Numbered from the stretch's first letter, positions 1-5,564 are shown. The stretch: DNA of 5,856 bases from NIOZ-UU13 sp964417935 (GCA_964417935.1 CAYQKF010000199.1:1-5856), one strand, 5' to 3'. Translations and numbers: made by a program. Notes: generated by a model from the sequence alone, not told the origin.

Positions 1-646
1 CGACCTCCACATCCGCCATATCACCCATGATATCGTCAAGGTTGTAATCAACTCTTTCATCCTTGAAGGAATCGCACACGGCCTCGATGTCTTCGGCGCT
101 GCAGACTACGACCTCAAGCTCCATCTGCGTCTGTCTTTTCACATCCTCTATCGCAAGGACATTTGCCGGCTCACTTGTTGCGACAACCAAGGTCCCTTTC
201 TCTATCGCAATCGGACAAACGGAGTTGCTCTTTATAAAATCAATGTCAAGTTTTCCAAAAGCTTCCTTCTGCACGTCATCCGGCCCTATATGTTTGAACT
301 CAAGGTCATACAGCCTGGCCTTAGCCGTCAAAATATCATCAGCACTGATTTTCGCCATTTTCAACAGCAACTCTGCGACGTCAGAAGCCGGCTTTGCCTG
401 CTGTTTTTTCCGAAGGCTTGCGAGCTGCTTGGAATCAATCTTGCCCATATCCAGCAGGACATCAGCGATATCGTACACGTGCGATTCGCCGGTCTGCTCC
501 GGAGAGTAAAGCTCGCTTAGCCCGCGCACCGACTGGTCCTCAGAGCAATCCCGGCCTGGTGCGGAGCCGGTATCTAAGCTCCGTTGTAAATCCTCTTCCG
601 GGTTCGATGAATCCTGTTTTTTTTCAGATATAAAGGGTAGTTTCAT
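1..646 (-). CDS. PilB/GspE-type assembly ATPase, N-terminal part (cut by window edge)
   Basis: Reading the minus strand from the ATG at 646 gives 215 codons without a stop, continuing past the left edge. Residues 1-55 are polar and probably a disordered leader. Residues 57-82 (IADVLLDMGKIDSKQL) and 89-115 (VAELLLKMAKISADDIL) are helical motifs of the GspE/PilB/MshE N-terminal domain. Residues 130-197 match the T2SSE_N fold: LDIDFIKSNSVCPIAIEKG, then LVVATSEPANVLAIEDVK, then a D/E-rich tail. The Walker A/B ATPase core lies outside the window, so activity is inferred from the family: hexameric cytoplasmic ATPases that drive pilin or pseudopilin assembly. The canonical RLG signature of c-di-GMP-binding MshEN domains is not evident. 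An in-frame TAA upstream excludes a longer start. No good Shine-Dalgarno is seen, and a 13-bp inverted repeat abuts the ATG. It is last in the visible pilMNO-like operon, 63 bases after the PilP-like gene. PilB and GspE cannot be separated from this part. Confidence 0.88.
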   Translation of the reverse strand, partial: MKLPFISEKKQDSSNPEEDLQRSLDTGSAPGRDCSEDQSVRGLSELYSPEQTGESHVYDIADVLLDMGKIDSKQLASLRKKQQAKPASDVAELLLKMAKISADDILTAKARLYDLEFKHIGPDDVQKEAFGKLDIDFIKSNSVCPIAIEKGTLVVATSEPANVLAIEDVKRQTQMELEVVVCSAEDIEAVCDSFKDERVDYNLDDIMGDMADVEV

Positions 647-707
647 CCCGTTAGAAATTTCATATTTTTGTGTATCATTGGATTCCCGTTACAGAATTTC
701 TAACGGG
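647..707 (-). promoter_or_regulatory. 13-bp inverted repeat abutting the ATPase start codon
   Basis: On the minus strand CCCGTTAGAAATT (707 to 695) is perfectly complementary to AATTTCTAACGGG (659 to 647), with a 35-base loop, and the second arm ends exactly before the ATG at 646. A competing 7-bp hairpin is possible because CCCGTTA (707-701) also pairs with TAACGGG (691-685). The two structures share the same left arm and exclude each other. No U-run follows, so it is not a classical terminator. A role in hiding the ribosome entry site is inferred. It could equally be a small mobile repeat that landed in the operon. Confidence 0.5.
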
Positions 708-709
708 CT

Positions 710-1399
710 TCATTCCGACAACTTCAGCATTATTTCCACACCGTTCGATTCAAGCTTAACGAAACTATCACCGATTTGGCAAACCTTAAAACCTTCTATT
801 GAATCCCCTTCATAGAGAATTCTATCATCAATCATACAGCAATTTCCCTCGTTCGATTGCATAATACTCAAAAGCTGCAAGGTTTTAGATTTCTGTCTCA
901 TCTGCTGGTAGCCGAGCATTTTAGCATCAATTTCGTGAGCTTTTTCCCCGGCACCAGGTTTCTCCTTTATTTTGTCTAAAAACGTTTCAAGCTCAAAAGG
1001 ATTTTTCGCTAGTTCATTGACCTTGACCTGCGGCACGTCGGAAAACTCATAGAATTTACTGACTATTTCATCCATGCTACTGAACATTTTTGACTTAACG
1101 CCGGTGAGTCGGGCGATGGCCGTCTCAATGAGCGTCTCTTCCTTGTTATCAACCACTGCTGATGCTGATTTGGGTGTGCTCTTTTTTATCATAAACCAAA
1201 GGCACAACAGGCCTATAATAAACAAAACAGCAAGCAACGTGGTACTTTTGCGAACTCGTTTTCCCTGAGCCGCTACGGTAAGGTATTCAGACTCCTGTGA
1301 TTTGTCGGTACCGTCACCAGGTGCCTTGCCGGCGCTTATGTTCGTCTTTTTTTGTGCCGGTAAATCGTCAAGGCTTTGGTCGCGTAAAAAAGATAACAT
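710..1399 (-). CDS. PilP/GspC-like inner-membrane protein with C-terminal HR-type domain
   Basis: This 229-residue protein has an N-terminal cytoplasmic stretch (1-52, polar, Lys-rich near the membrane), one transmembrane helix (about 53-71, TTLLAVLFIIGLLCLWFM), a linker with a conserved-looking NPFEL (133-137), and a small beta-rich C-terminal domain (about 173-229). The pattern there, MIDDRILYEGDSIEGFKVCQI followed by VKLESNG, resembles the PilP/GspC homology region or GspB C-terminus, which links the inner-membrane platform to the secretin. Unlike proteobacterial PilP it has no lipobox and is anchored by a helix, as GspC is. GGAG lies 7 bases before the ATG at 1399, supporting this start. 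Position after pilM, pilN and pilO agrees with the role. The family assignment rests on the domain pattern and context, so PilP, GspC and GspB remain alternatives. Cys187, Cys188 and Cys207 are in the predicted periplasmic domain. Confidence 0.7.
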   Translation of the reverse strand: MLSFLRDQSLDDLPAQKKTNISAGKAPGDGTDKSQESEYLTVAAQGKRVRKSTTLLAVLFIIGLLCLWFMIKKSTPKSASAVVDNKEETLIETAIARLTGVKSKMFSSMDEIVSKFYEFSDVPQVKVNELAKNPFELETFLDKIKEKPGAGEKAHEIDAKMLGYQQMRQKSKTLQLLSIMQSNEGNCCMIDDRILYEGDSIEGFKVCQIGDSFVKLESNGVEIMLKLSE

Positions 1400-1439
1400 A
1401 ATTAAGCTCCATTAAAGCTGGTAAATGGTAATTATTTAA

Positions 1440-1457
1440 CCAATTAACCAATTAACC
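1440..1457. repeat. TTAATTGG octamer repeat at the 3' end of pilO
   Basis: CCAATTAACCAATTAACC is a little over two copies of an 8-bp unit. On the minus strand it reads GGTTAATTGGTTAATTGG and supplies the TAA stop of pilO (1452-1454). It is the inverted counterpart, with one mismatch, of 2011-2028 before pilO. Confidence 0.75.
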
Positions 1458-1988
1458 GGTTTTATTCTGGAAAAATATACTTATTACAAAATCAGCAGCT
1501 ATTTGGCCTTCGGTGCTTGTCTGCTTATCCAACTTAAGCTCGCGAATTTTCATTATTCGCGGCAGCTTCTCAAGCTCTAATAGGAACGAGTAAAAGGAAC
1601 TAAAATTGCCCACCAATTCCATTTTTAACGGCTGCTCTATGTAGCCGCTATTATCTTTTTCCTTGAGTGTTCGAATTGTCTTAGGCTTTAGACCCTGCTT
1701 TTGGGCAATCACAGTTACCTGCTCAAGCACCTCGTGAATCTGACTTTTCGGCGGCAGCTTGCTTTCAAAAAACTTTATCGCCTCTTCCAACTGCTCAAGC
1801 TGCTTTGTAAGGTCTTCTGCCGCTGCAGCAGCTTTCCCGAATTTGGCAAATTGAGTCAATTTTGTTTCAAGACGCCCTTTTGCATCAGCCAGGTGGCTGT
1901 TAGCCGGCTTAATCATATATTGGTAACCGATTACAGCTACACCGAACAATAAGGCGGAAAACACAGTTTTTCTGAAACCGCTTGTCAT
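1452..1988 (-). CDS. pilO: PilO-like type IV pilus/T2SS platform protein
   Basis: This 178-residue protein has the standard PilO layout: short cytoplasmic N-terminus, one transmembrane helix (about 8-26), a coiled coil rich in Lys, Glu and Leu (about 31-76), then a periplasmic ferredoxin-like domain (78-175). The signature LPPKSQIHEVLEQVTVIA (78-95) and the later GNFSSFYSFLLELEKLPRI (127-145) are typical of the family. PilO pairs with PilN in the periplasm to form the alignment complex between the cytoplasmic motor and the secretin. GAGGG stands 7 bases before the ATG at 1988, deciding the start. The gene lies 81 bases after pilN and 52 bases before the PilP-like gene. Its last codons and stop fall at the edge of a TTAATTGG repeat, so the extreme C-terminus (KTG) may have been set by that repeat. 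Confidence 0.87.
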   Translation of the reverse strand: MTSGFRKTVFSALLFGVAVIGYQYMIKPANSHLADAKGRLETKLTQFAKFGKAAAAAEDLTKQLEQLEEAIKFFESKLPPKSQIHEVLEQVTVIAQKQGLKPKTIRTLKEKDNSGYIEQPLKMELVGNFSSFYSFLLELEKLPRIMKIRELKLDKQTSTEGQIAADFVISIFFQNKTG

Positions 1989-2010
1989 AATTATACCCTC
2001 ATCTTATTTT

Positions 2011-2028
2011 GGTTAATTAGTTAATTGG
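2011..2028. repeat. TTAATTGG-type repeat before pilO, inverted relative to 1440-1457
   Basis: GGTTAATTAGTTAATTGG differs at one base from the reverse complement of 1440-1457, so pilO is bracketed by about 18-bp inverted repeats. The same word occurs at 4421-4456. Confidence 0.75.
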
Positions 2029-2039
2029 TGAGTTGACCA

Positions 2040-2067
2040 CGCACTACTCACTACTCACCACTCACCG
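2040..2067. repeat. Heptamer tandem array between pilN and pilO
   Basis: Four adjacent 7-bp units read CGCACTA, CTCACTA, CTCACCA and CTCACCG. The array begins on the minus strand two bases after the pilN stop codon. A GGTGAGT at 2027-2033 can pair with its ACTCACC units, giving a possible hairpin. Confidence 0.75.
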
Positions 2068-2069
2068 CA

Positions 2070-2786
2070 TTAAAAATTCCATACTGTATTTTCAGCTTTG
2101 CTCCTGATGCTCTTAACGTCTTCCCTGGTAAGATGGATATTTTTCCTGAGCATTGCCATCAATTTGAATCGCCTAAATGTGGCGCTATCCTCGATTTTGT
2201 ATTCTTTTGACTCCACCAGCGCCACATTGTCCAGCAAACTCGAATTACTCAACTGTTCGATATAGGCTGCAACCTGAAGGTCGCTTGGAGCCATACCTTC
2301 AATATCTATATGAGTCTCTAACAGTTTCTCTCCTGAGACTTTCTCTTCAGACGACGCTGCTTTTTTAGCCTGTGTGGCTTGATATTTACTTTTTGGCGCA
2401 ACCCGGCTGGTCTGCCTGGGTTCTTTCTGAACGAGGTTCAGCTTCAACAGCGAAACCCCCACAGGCAGGTTATTCGTCAATGACGCTAACAAAACACTTC
2501 TGGGCACCGGCTCAAGCAGCTCTGCTGTAGTAAGAGCCGTCCTCATCATCGCCCCGCGCTTTGCCTGAAGCTCTTCAAACTGCTTTATGGCCTCTTGTAT
2601 CTGGGCCATCTTTGTAGTTACGAGTTTTTCCTTAATACTACAGGCCCGCTGACGTATCTTGATAGTCATAAATGAACCGCATAGCGCAATCATCACCACC
2701 GCAAACAACACAAGATACATCAGGTTTGTTCTGCGCGATTCGTTGCTTTGAACGTAATCATCAGGCACAAAATTTATATTAGCCAT
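2070..2786 (-). CDS. pilN: PilN-like type IV pilus/T2SS platform protein
   Basis: This 238-residue protein opens with MANINFVPDD, the PilN N-terminal motif (usually INLLP) that inserts into PilM in the cytoplasm. A single transmembrane helix follows (about 22-43), then a coiled segment (48-80), then the periplasmic PilN domain (about 90-215). That domain is split by a low-complexity Lys/Ala/Ser insert around 122-152 and resumes with HIDIEGMAPSDLQVAAYIEQL. The C-terminal 20-25 residues look charged and extend beyond the usual domain. A longer frame starting at a GTG at 2834 is possible. The ATG at 2786 is preferred because it has AGGAGG 10 bases upstream, gives the family-typical N-terminus, and leaves the repeat DNA at 2818-2834 untranslated. 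PilN partners are PilM and PilO, whose genes flank it. Confidence 0.86.
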   Translation of the reverse strand: MANINFVPDDYVQSNESRRTNLMYLVLFAVVMIALCGSFMTIKIRQRACSIKEKLVTTKMAQIQEAIKQFEELQAKRGAMMRTALTTAELLEPVPRSVLLASLTNNLPVGVSLLKLNLVQKEPRQTSRVAPKSKYQATQAKKAASSEEKVSGEKLLETHIDIEGMAPSDLQVAAYIEQLSNSSLLDNVALVESKEYKIEDSATFRRFKLMAMLRKNIHLTREDVKSIRSKAENTVWNF

Positions 2787-2796
2787 TTTTAGTTTG

Positions 2797-2802
2797 CCTC
2801 CT
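2797..2802 (-). promoter_or_regulatory. Shine-Dalgarno of pilN (AGGAGG)
   Basis: AGGAGG on the minus strand lies 10 bases before the ATG at 2786. It is the strongest ribosome site in the window and decides against the GTG start at 2834. Confidence 0.8.
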
Positions 2803-2817
2803 CTTAGAACATGGACT

Positions 2818-2891
2818 AACACTGACCTTAACACTGACTAACACTGATTTGTCGGTGTCTTTCAGTGTTCTCGTCAGTGTCCGTCAGTGTC
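2818..2891. repeat. Multi-copy CACTGAC palindrome between pilM and pilN
   Basis: The left arm has three copies of AACACTGA(C) starting at 2818, 2830 and 2840. The right arm has three complementary (T/G)TCAGTGT copies at 2862, 2873 and 2883. The loop holds a seventh degenerate copy, GTCGGTGTC (2851-2859). The innermost pairs give an 8-bp stem, 2840-2847 with 2862-2869, and the outer copies can extend it with small internal loops. It fills most of the 106-base pilM-pilN gap and starts directly after the pilM stop on the coding strand. It could act as an mRNA hairpin protecting or attenuating at this junction, but no function is shown. Confidence 0.75.
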
Positions 2892-2892
2892 T

Positions 2893-3870
2893 CTACGACA
2901 GGCTAAGCCCAAACGCGATAGCCCAGTTAATCTGACAATTCCTTCTATCTATCGGGGTGCCTAAAGACCCTTTATCATCTTCTGAGTCCCTGCCCAAACG
3001 ACGGGGATCAGTTATTTCCACTGCCGCCAGACAATCTCCCACCTGTGCCGGTATTTCCAACTGCTTTGCTATCGTCACACATACCTCTTTATCTACAGTC
3101 TGGCCTGGAAGGAAAATCAGACGCTCGATTTGAGCTTTTGGGTACATTGAGGCGAAGTGCCGTCTGCAGGTGGTCAACTCCAACACAAATCTGTTTAATA
3201 GTTTCTTGTTACCGAGCTGGCTCAGTCCTATTGATATAGAACGAGCAAAAAGCAAATTCTTATGACGGCAAATAACAACATTAGTACAGTTCGCCTCAAT
3301 ACAAACGAGTATTACAATCGCTTCAAGGTCGGATTTACGCCGACCAAAAAACCTGGTATAGCAATTTGCCAGCGCTACCGGCCAAACACCTATCGACTTA
3401 ATCGCCAGCCCGGCCTTTTCGTATATCGCCAGATGTCTGTCGATAATCTTGCGCTCGGCTGCCATTACAAGAACATTATCATTCTCCATAGGGATGTACT
3501 GCATCATTGTGTTCTCTCTGACAGGTTCAAACGGCAGTTTCTGTTTTATCCTTGAAAAGACAGCTTCTTCGAGCTTACTATCATCTGTCTTCGGCATTTT
3601 TATATGGTCAATAAACAACTCACGGCTCGGCATTGCCGCTATCACTTCTTTGCCCTGAAAATCGCCATTTGATGTCAACTGACGTATAGTTTCGATAGCC
3701 CATCTTTGCCACTTGCCGCTGCCTGGTTTCACACCCTTCGGCAGATTTTCACTGCTGCCGGCAATTAAACTTACACCCTTTCCGTTATCTCCAAGCTGGA
3801 CCAGCTTGAGGCCATCGTCCCCAATATCAACACCAATCGAATATGCGCGATTTTTAAAGAGTCCAAACAT
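2893..3870 (-). CDS. pilM: PilM-like actin-fold assembly protein
   Basis: This 325-residue cytoplasmic protein has the PilM layout. It begins MFGLFKN, followed by the phosphate-1 motif GVDIGDDGLKLVQL (13-26), MPSRELF (80-86) and HIKMP (89-93), and AAERKIIDRHLAIYEKAGL (137-155). A second phosphate-type segment follows at 187-200, then C-terminal NWAIAFGLSL (315-324). PilM proteins bind ATP and the PilN N-terminus and connect the platform to the motor. The later nucleotide motifs are degenerate: the usual DIG-type residues read IEAN (191-194) and the adenosine-motif GG is replaced by PGQ (255-257). The ATG at 3870 is preferred over a TTG at 3888 because homologues begin MFGLF and GGGTGA stands 8 bases before it. 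It is probably the first gene of the pilus operon. The closely related GspL cytoplasmic domain is a less likely alternative. Confidence 0.85.
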   Translation of the reverse strand: MFGLFKNRAYSIGVDIGDDGLKLVQLGDNGKGVSLIAGSSENLPKGVKPGSGKWQRWAIETIRQLTSNGDFQGKEVIAAMPSRELFIDHIKMPKTDDSKLEEAVFSRIKQKLPFEPVRENTMMQYIPMENDNVLVMAAERKIIDRHLAIYEKAGLAIKSIGVWPVALANCYTRFFGRRKSDLEAIVILVCIEANCTNVVICRHKNLLFARSISIGLSQLGNKKLLNRFVLELTTCRRHFASMYPKAQIERLIFLPGQTVDKEVCVTIAKQLEIPAQVGDCLAAVEITDPRRLGRDSEDDKGSLGTPIDRRNCQINWAIAFGLSLS

Positions 3871-3904
3871 ATTAAGTTTCACCCGCAATGGCGTATCTTG
3901 TGTC

Positions 3905-3917
3905 AGGCGTAACGCCT
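3905..3917. repeat. AGGCGT-A-ACGCCT palindrome upstream of pilM
   Basis: A 6-1-6 perfect palindrome sits 35 bases before the pilM start. A related AGGC-TTAC-GCCT lies at 3969-3980. They could be operator-like sites or pieces of an interspersed repeat, and the sequence alone does not decide. Confidence 0.4.
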
Positions 3918-3996
3918 ATATAACACTTGTATGGCTTTTTATCTTGTTGCCTCGCACCAACCGAGCTTAGGCTTACGCCTGGGTTCCCATTTCGCT

Positions 3997-4024
3997 GTAC
4001 GGGCGGTTCGCGAACCGCCCCTAC
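3997..4024. repeat. GC-rich extragenic palindrome (REP-like)
   Basis: Positions 4001-4020 (GGGCGGTTCGCGAACCGCCC) are a perfect 20-bp palindrome. The flanks GTA (3997-3999) and TAC (4022-4024) extend the symmetry, with one mismatched pair at 4000/4021. An RNA copy would fold with an 8-bp stem and a CGCG loop. No T-run follows on either strand, so a terminator is unlikely. The word resembles extragenic palindromes recalled from other bacterial genomes. Confidence 0.7.
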
Positions 4025-4420
4025 AAAACGAACGCCCTCGGCCAAATCATTGATTTATCGGGATTCAGGGTTAATACCTGCATTAAATTACCTGGCCTTA
4101 TACCTCTAACAACCTCGATACTAACTAAAATATATAAAACAGAAGGCAAGAAAGCCAAACGTGTGCAAAAATATTTGGCCCCCATTTTGAAGAGTATTGC
4201 AAAAAGACGCCCTCACTTCTGATAAAATCACCGTTCCAAATACGTTGGTATAGCTTCTGCTCAGAAAACCAGTTTTTTATTGTTAAATCTTCCTCTAAAG
4301 AAAATTTTCTCAAAAGCTTAAAGATTTTTCACACAGGGAAAAGTCCTCTCAAAATGAATATGAAATGATTGCGGAAGTTCTTGCAGCAGGGGGGAGAAAA
4401 CAAGGTTTATAGGACTAATC

Positions 4421-4456
4421 TGGTTAATTGGTTAATTACTGCTCACCAATTAACCA
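4421..4456. repeat. Inverted TTAATTGG repeat downstream of gpsA
   Basis: TGGTTAATTGG (4421-4431) and CCAATTAACCA (4446-4456) are perfect 11-bp inverted arms around a 14-base spacer. The word is the same one that brackets pilO. An 11-bp A/T-rich hairpin without a T-run is a poor terminator. Confidence 0.7.
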
Positions 4457-4468
4457 CTCACCATTTAA

Positions 4469-4503
4469 CGAGTATCAAGAATCGAGAATCGAGTATCGAG
4501 ATT
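4469..4503. repeat. CGAG-type heptamer array just after gpsA
   Basis: Tandem 7-bp units read CGAGTAT, CAAGAAT, CGAGAAT, CGAGTAT, then CGAGATT. The array ends two bases from the gpsA stop codon. Its CGAG core is shared with both arrays inside gpsA, which carry that core on the minus strand. Confidence 0.8.
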
Positions 4504-4505
4504 AA

Positions 4506-5564
4506 TCATTCGGCCTTGAGTCGGCGTTTCATTAAATCTGCAATCGCCGTCCGTACCGGCTTGTTCTCAAACAACACCTCATAGACGGCCTGTGTAATCG
4601 GCATCTCAACATTATATCGGACCCCAAGAGCGACTACCGATTTGCAGGTGGCAAAGCCCTCAACGACCGATTCGGTAGCCCTTTGGGCCTGCTCTGCGGT
4701 TTGCCCTTTGCCTACCCTTTCGCCGAATGAGCGGTTTCTTCCCTTGGGCGAAATGCAGGTAGTAACCAAATCACCAAGGCCAGTCAAGCCCGCAAAGGTC
4801 TGCTCTCTGGCTCCCATTGCAATCCCCAGACGAGTTATCTCGGCAAGTCCTCTGGTCAAAAGGGCCGCCTTGGCGTTATCACCGGTGCCTGTGCCGTCTA
4901 TAACCCCCGCAGCTATGGCAATAATATTTTTCATAGCACCGGCTAACTCTACTCCAACAATGTCAGTATTGGTATAGACACGCAGCCAGGGCACTCCATC
5001 GGAAAAGGTGTGCTGAATCTCTTGAGCCAATGCTTCGTCGTCGGCTGCCGCACAGGCCGTAGCCGGAAGTCTTCGGGCTAATTCATCGGCAATCGTAGGC
5101 CCACTAAGCACAGCAAATCTCGTCCCTCGTCTCTCGTCCCTCGTCCCTCGTTTTTCGTCCAATATCTCCCCAATTATCTGAGTCGGGCGAAGCAAAGTAT
5201 CATTCTCAATACCCTTGGCGACCGAGACGATGGGAACGCCCTGCGGAACGTAATCTTTCAAGCGCTTCCAAACCCCACGCATAAACTGACACGGCACGGC
5301 GGAGACAATCAGGTCCGCCCCGGCCATTATACGCTGGTCGTCGGCTTCAAATACAAGCTGTCCGGGCAGTTTATAGCCGGGCAGAAATTTCTTATTCTCG
5401 CGATTCTGCTCTATTTGTTCTAACTGCTGACGGTCGTAACCCCACATCCGTACTTCGTGTCTCGTCGCAGGTCGCTCGTCGCTCGCTTCACGCTTCTCAC
5501 AGAACAGCATAGCTAAAACGGTGCCCATCCCGCCATCGCCGATTATGGAAATATTTTTAAACAT
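4506..5564 (-). CDS. gpsA: Glycerol-3-phosphate dehydrogenase [NAD(P)+]
   Basis: The enzyme reduces dihydroxyacetone phosphate to sn-glycerol 3-phosphate in the cytoplasm, supplying phospholipid synthesis. This 352-residue protein has the Rossmann motif IIGDGGMG (7-14), SVAKGIE (114-120), LSGPTIADELARRLPAT (153-169), and AGAMKNIIAIAAG (208-220) with the catalytic Lys212. The C-terminal domain has GLGDLVTTC (262-270), GRNRSFG (275-281) and MPIT (321-324). Compared with the about 339-residue E. coli enzyme it has two insertions: about 10 residues near 25-35, before HEVRMWG, and about 9 residues within 136-149 (DEKRGTRDERRGTR). Both coincide with 7-bp tandem arrays and fall between secondary-structure elements, so activity may be kept. 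No Shine-Dalgarno is seen before the ATG at 5564. The frame is intact and it is probably transcribed separately from the pilus genes, 635 bases away. Confidence 0.95.
   Translation of the reverse strand: MFKNISIIGDGGMGTVLAMLFCEKREASDERPATRHEVRMWGYDRQQLEQIEQNRENKKFLPGYKLPGQLVFEADDQRIMAGADLIVSAVPCQFMRGVWKRLKDYVPQGVPIVSVAKGIENDTLLRPTQIIGEILDEKRGTRDERRGTRFAVLSGPTIADELARRLPATACAAADDEALAQEIQHTFSDGVPWLRVYTNTDIVGVELAGAMKNIIAIAAGVIDGTGTGDNAKAALLTRGLAEITRLGIAMGAREQTFAGLTGLGDLVTTCISPKGRNRSFGERVGKGQTAEQAQRATESVVEGFATCKSVVALGVRYNVEMPITQAVYEVLFENKPVRTAIADLMKRRLKAE
5121..5160. repeat. Heptamer array inside gpsA (residues 136-149)
   Basis: On the plus strand the units read CGTCCCT, CGTCTCT, CGTCCCT, CGTCCCT, CGTTTTT and CGTCC. 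On the coding strand the core is CGAGGGA. Three units make 21 bases, so the peptide repeats every 7 residues: DEKRGTR then DERRGTR. About 9 residues are extra relative to E. coli GpsA. Confidence 0.85.
5451..5492. repeat. Heptamer array inside gpsA (residues 25-38)
   Basis: Six 7-bp units on the coding strand read CGTGAAG, CGAGCGA, CGAGCGA, CCTGCGA, CGAGACA and CGAAGTA. They encode REASDERPATR followed by the conserved HEV. About 10 residues are extra relative to E. coli GpsA, in the loop after the first Rossmann helix. Confidence 0.8.

Larger units (their letters stand above)
3871..4505. other. 635-bp intergenic region between gpsA and pilM
   Basis: No convincing gene is seen. Going from gpsA towards pilM the region holds a heptamer array, an inverted TTAATTGG repeat, an AT-rich stretch (about 4100-4400) with a 12-bp palindrome AGAAAATTTTCT (4299-4310), a 20-bp GC-rich palindrome (4001-4020), and two AGGC...GCCT palindromes close to pilM. 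No hairpin followed by a T-run was found on the minus strand, so where gpsA transcription ends is unclear. A pilM promoter should lie here but no good -35/-10 pair stands out. A TATATA at 3918-3923 is the nearest candidate. Confidence 0.6.

Noticed and set aside
63..509. Long plus-strand frame opposite the ATPase gene
   Set aside because: Its peptide is Ser/Thr/Cys-rich noise. The minus strand encodes a clear GspE/PilB N-terminal domain over the same bases.
1990..1995. TATAAT before pilO as a -10 box
   Set aside because: It lies one base from the ATG, within the spacer after the ribosome site, with no fitting -35, so it is most likely chance.
2787..2834. GTG start giving pilN 16 extra residues
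   Set aside because: The extension is translated repeat DNA, and AGGAGG lies inside it, correctly spaced for the ATG at 2786.
4125..4313. 62-codon minus-strand frame in the gpsA-pilM gap
   Set aside because: It is AT-rich, has no ribosome site or recognisable motif, and its aromatic-rich tail reads like random translation. It could be a gene remnant but nothing supports it.
4421..4456. gpsA terminator
   Set aside because: The stem is A/T-rich and no T-run follows on the minus strand. The inverted word belongs to the TTAATTGG repeat family.
4469..4503. CRISPR-like array
   Set aside because: Units are only 7 bp with no spacers and no cas genes. It is a tandem repeat.
4642..4977. 111-codon plus-strand frame opposite gpsA
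   Set aside because: It is the antisense shadow of conserved GpsA motifs, with no independent evidence for a gene.
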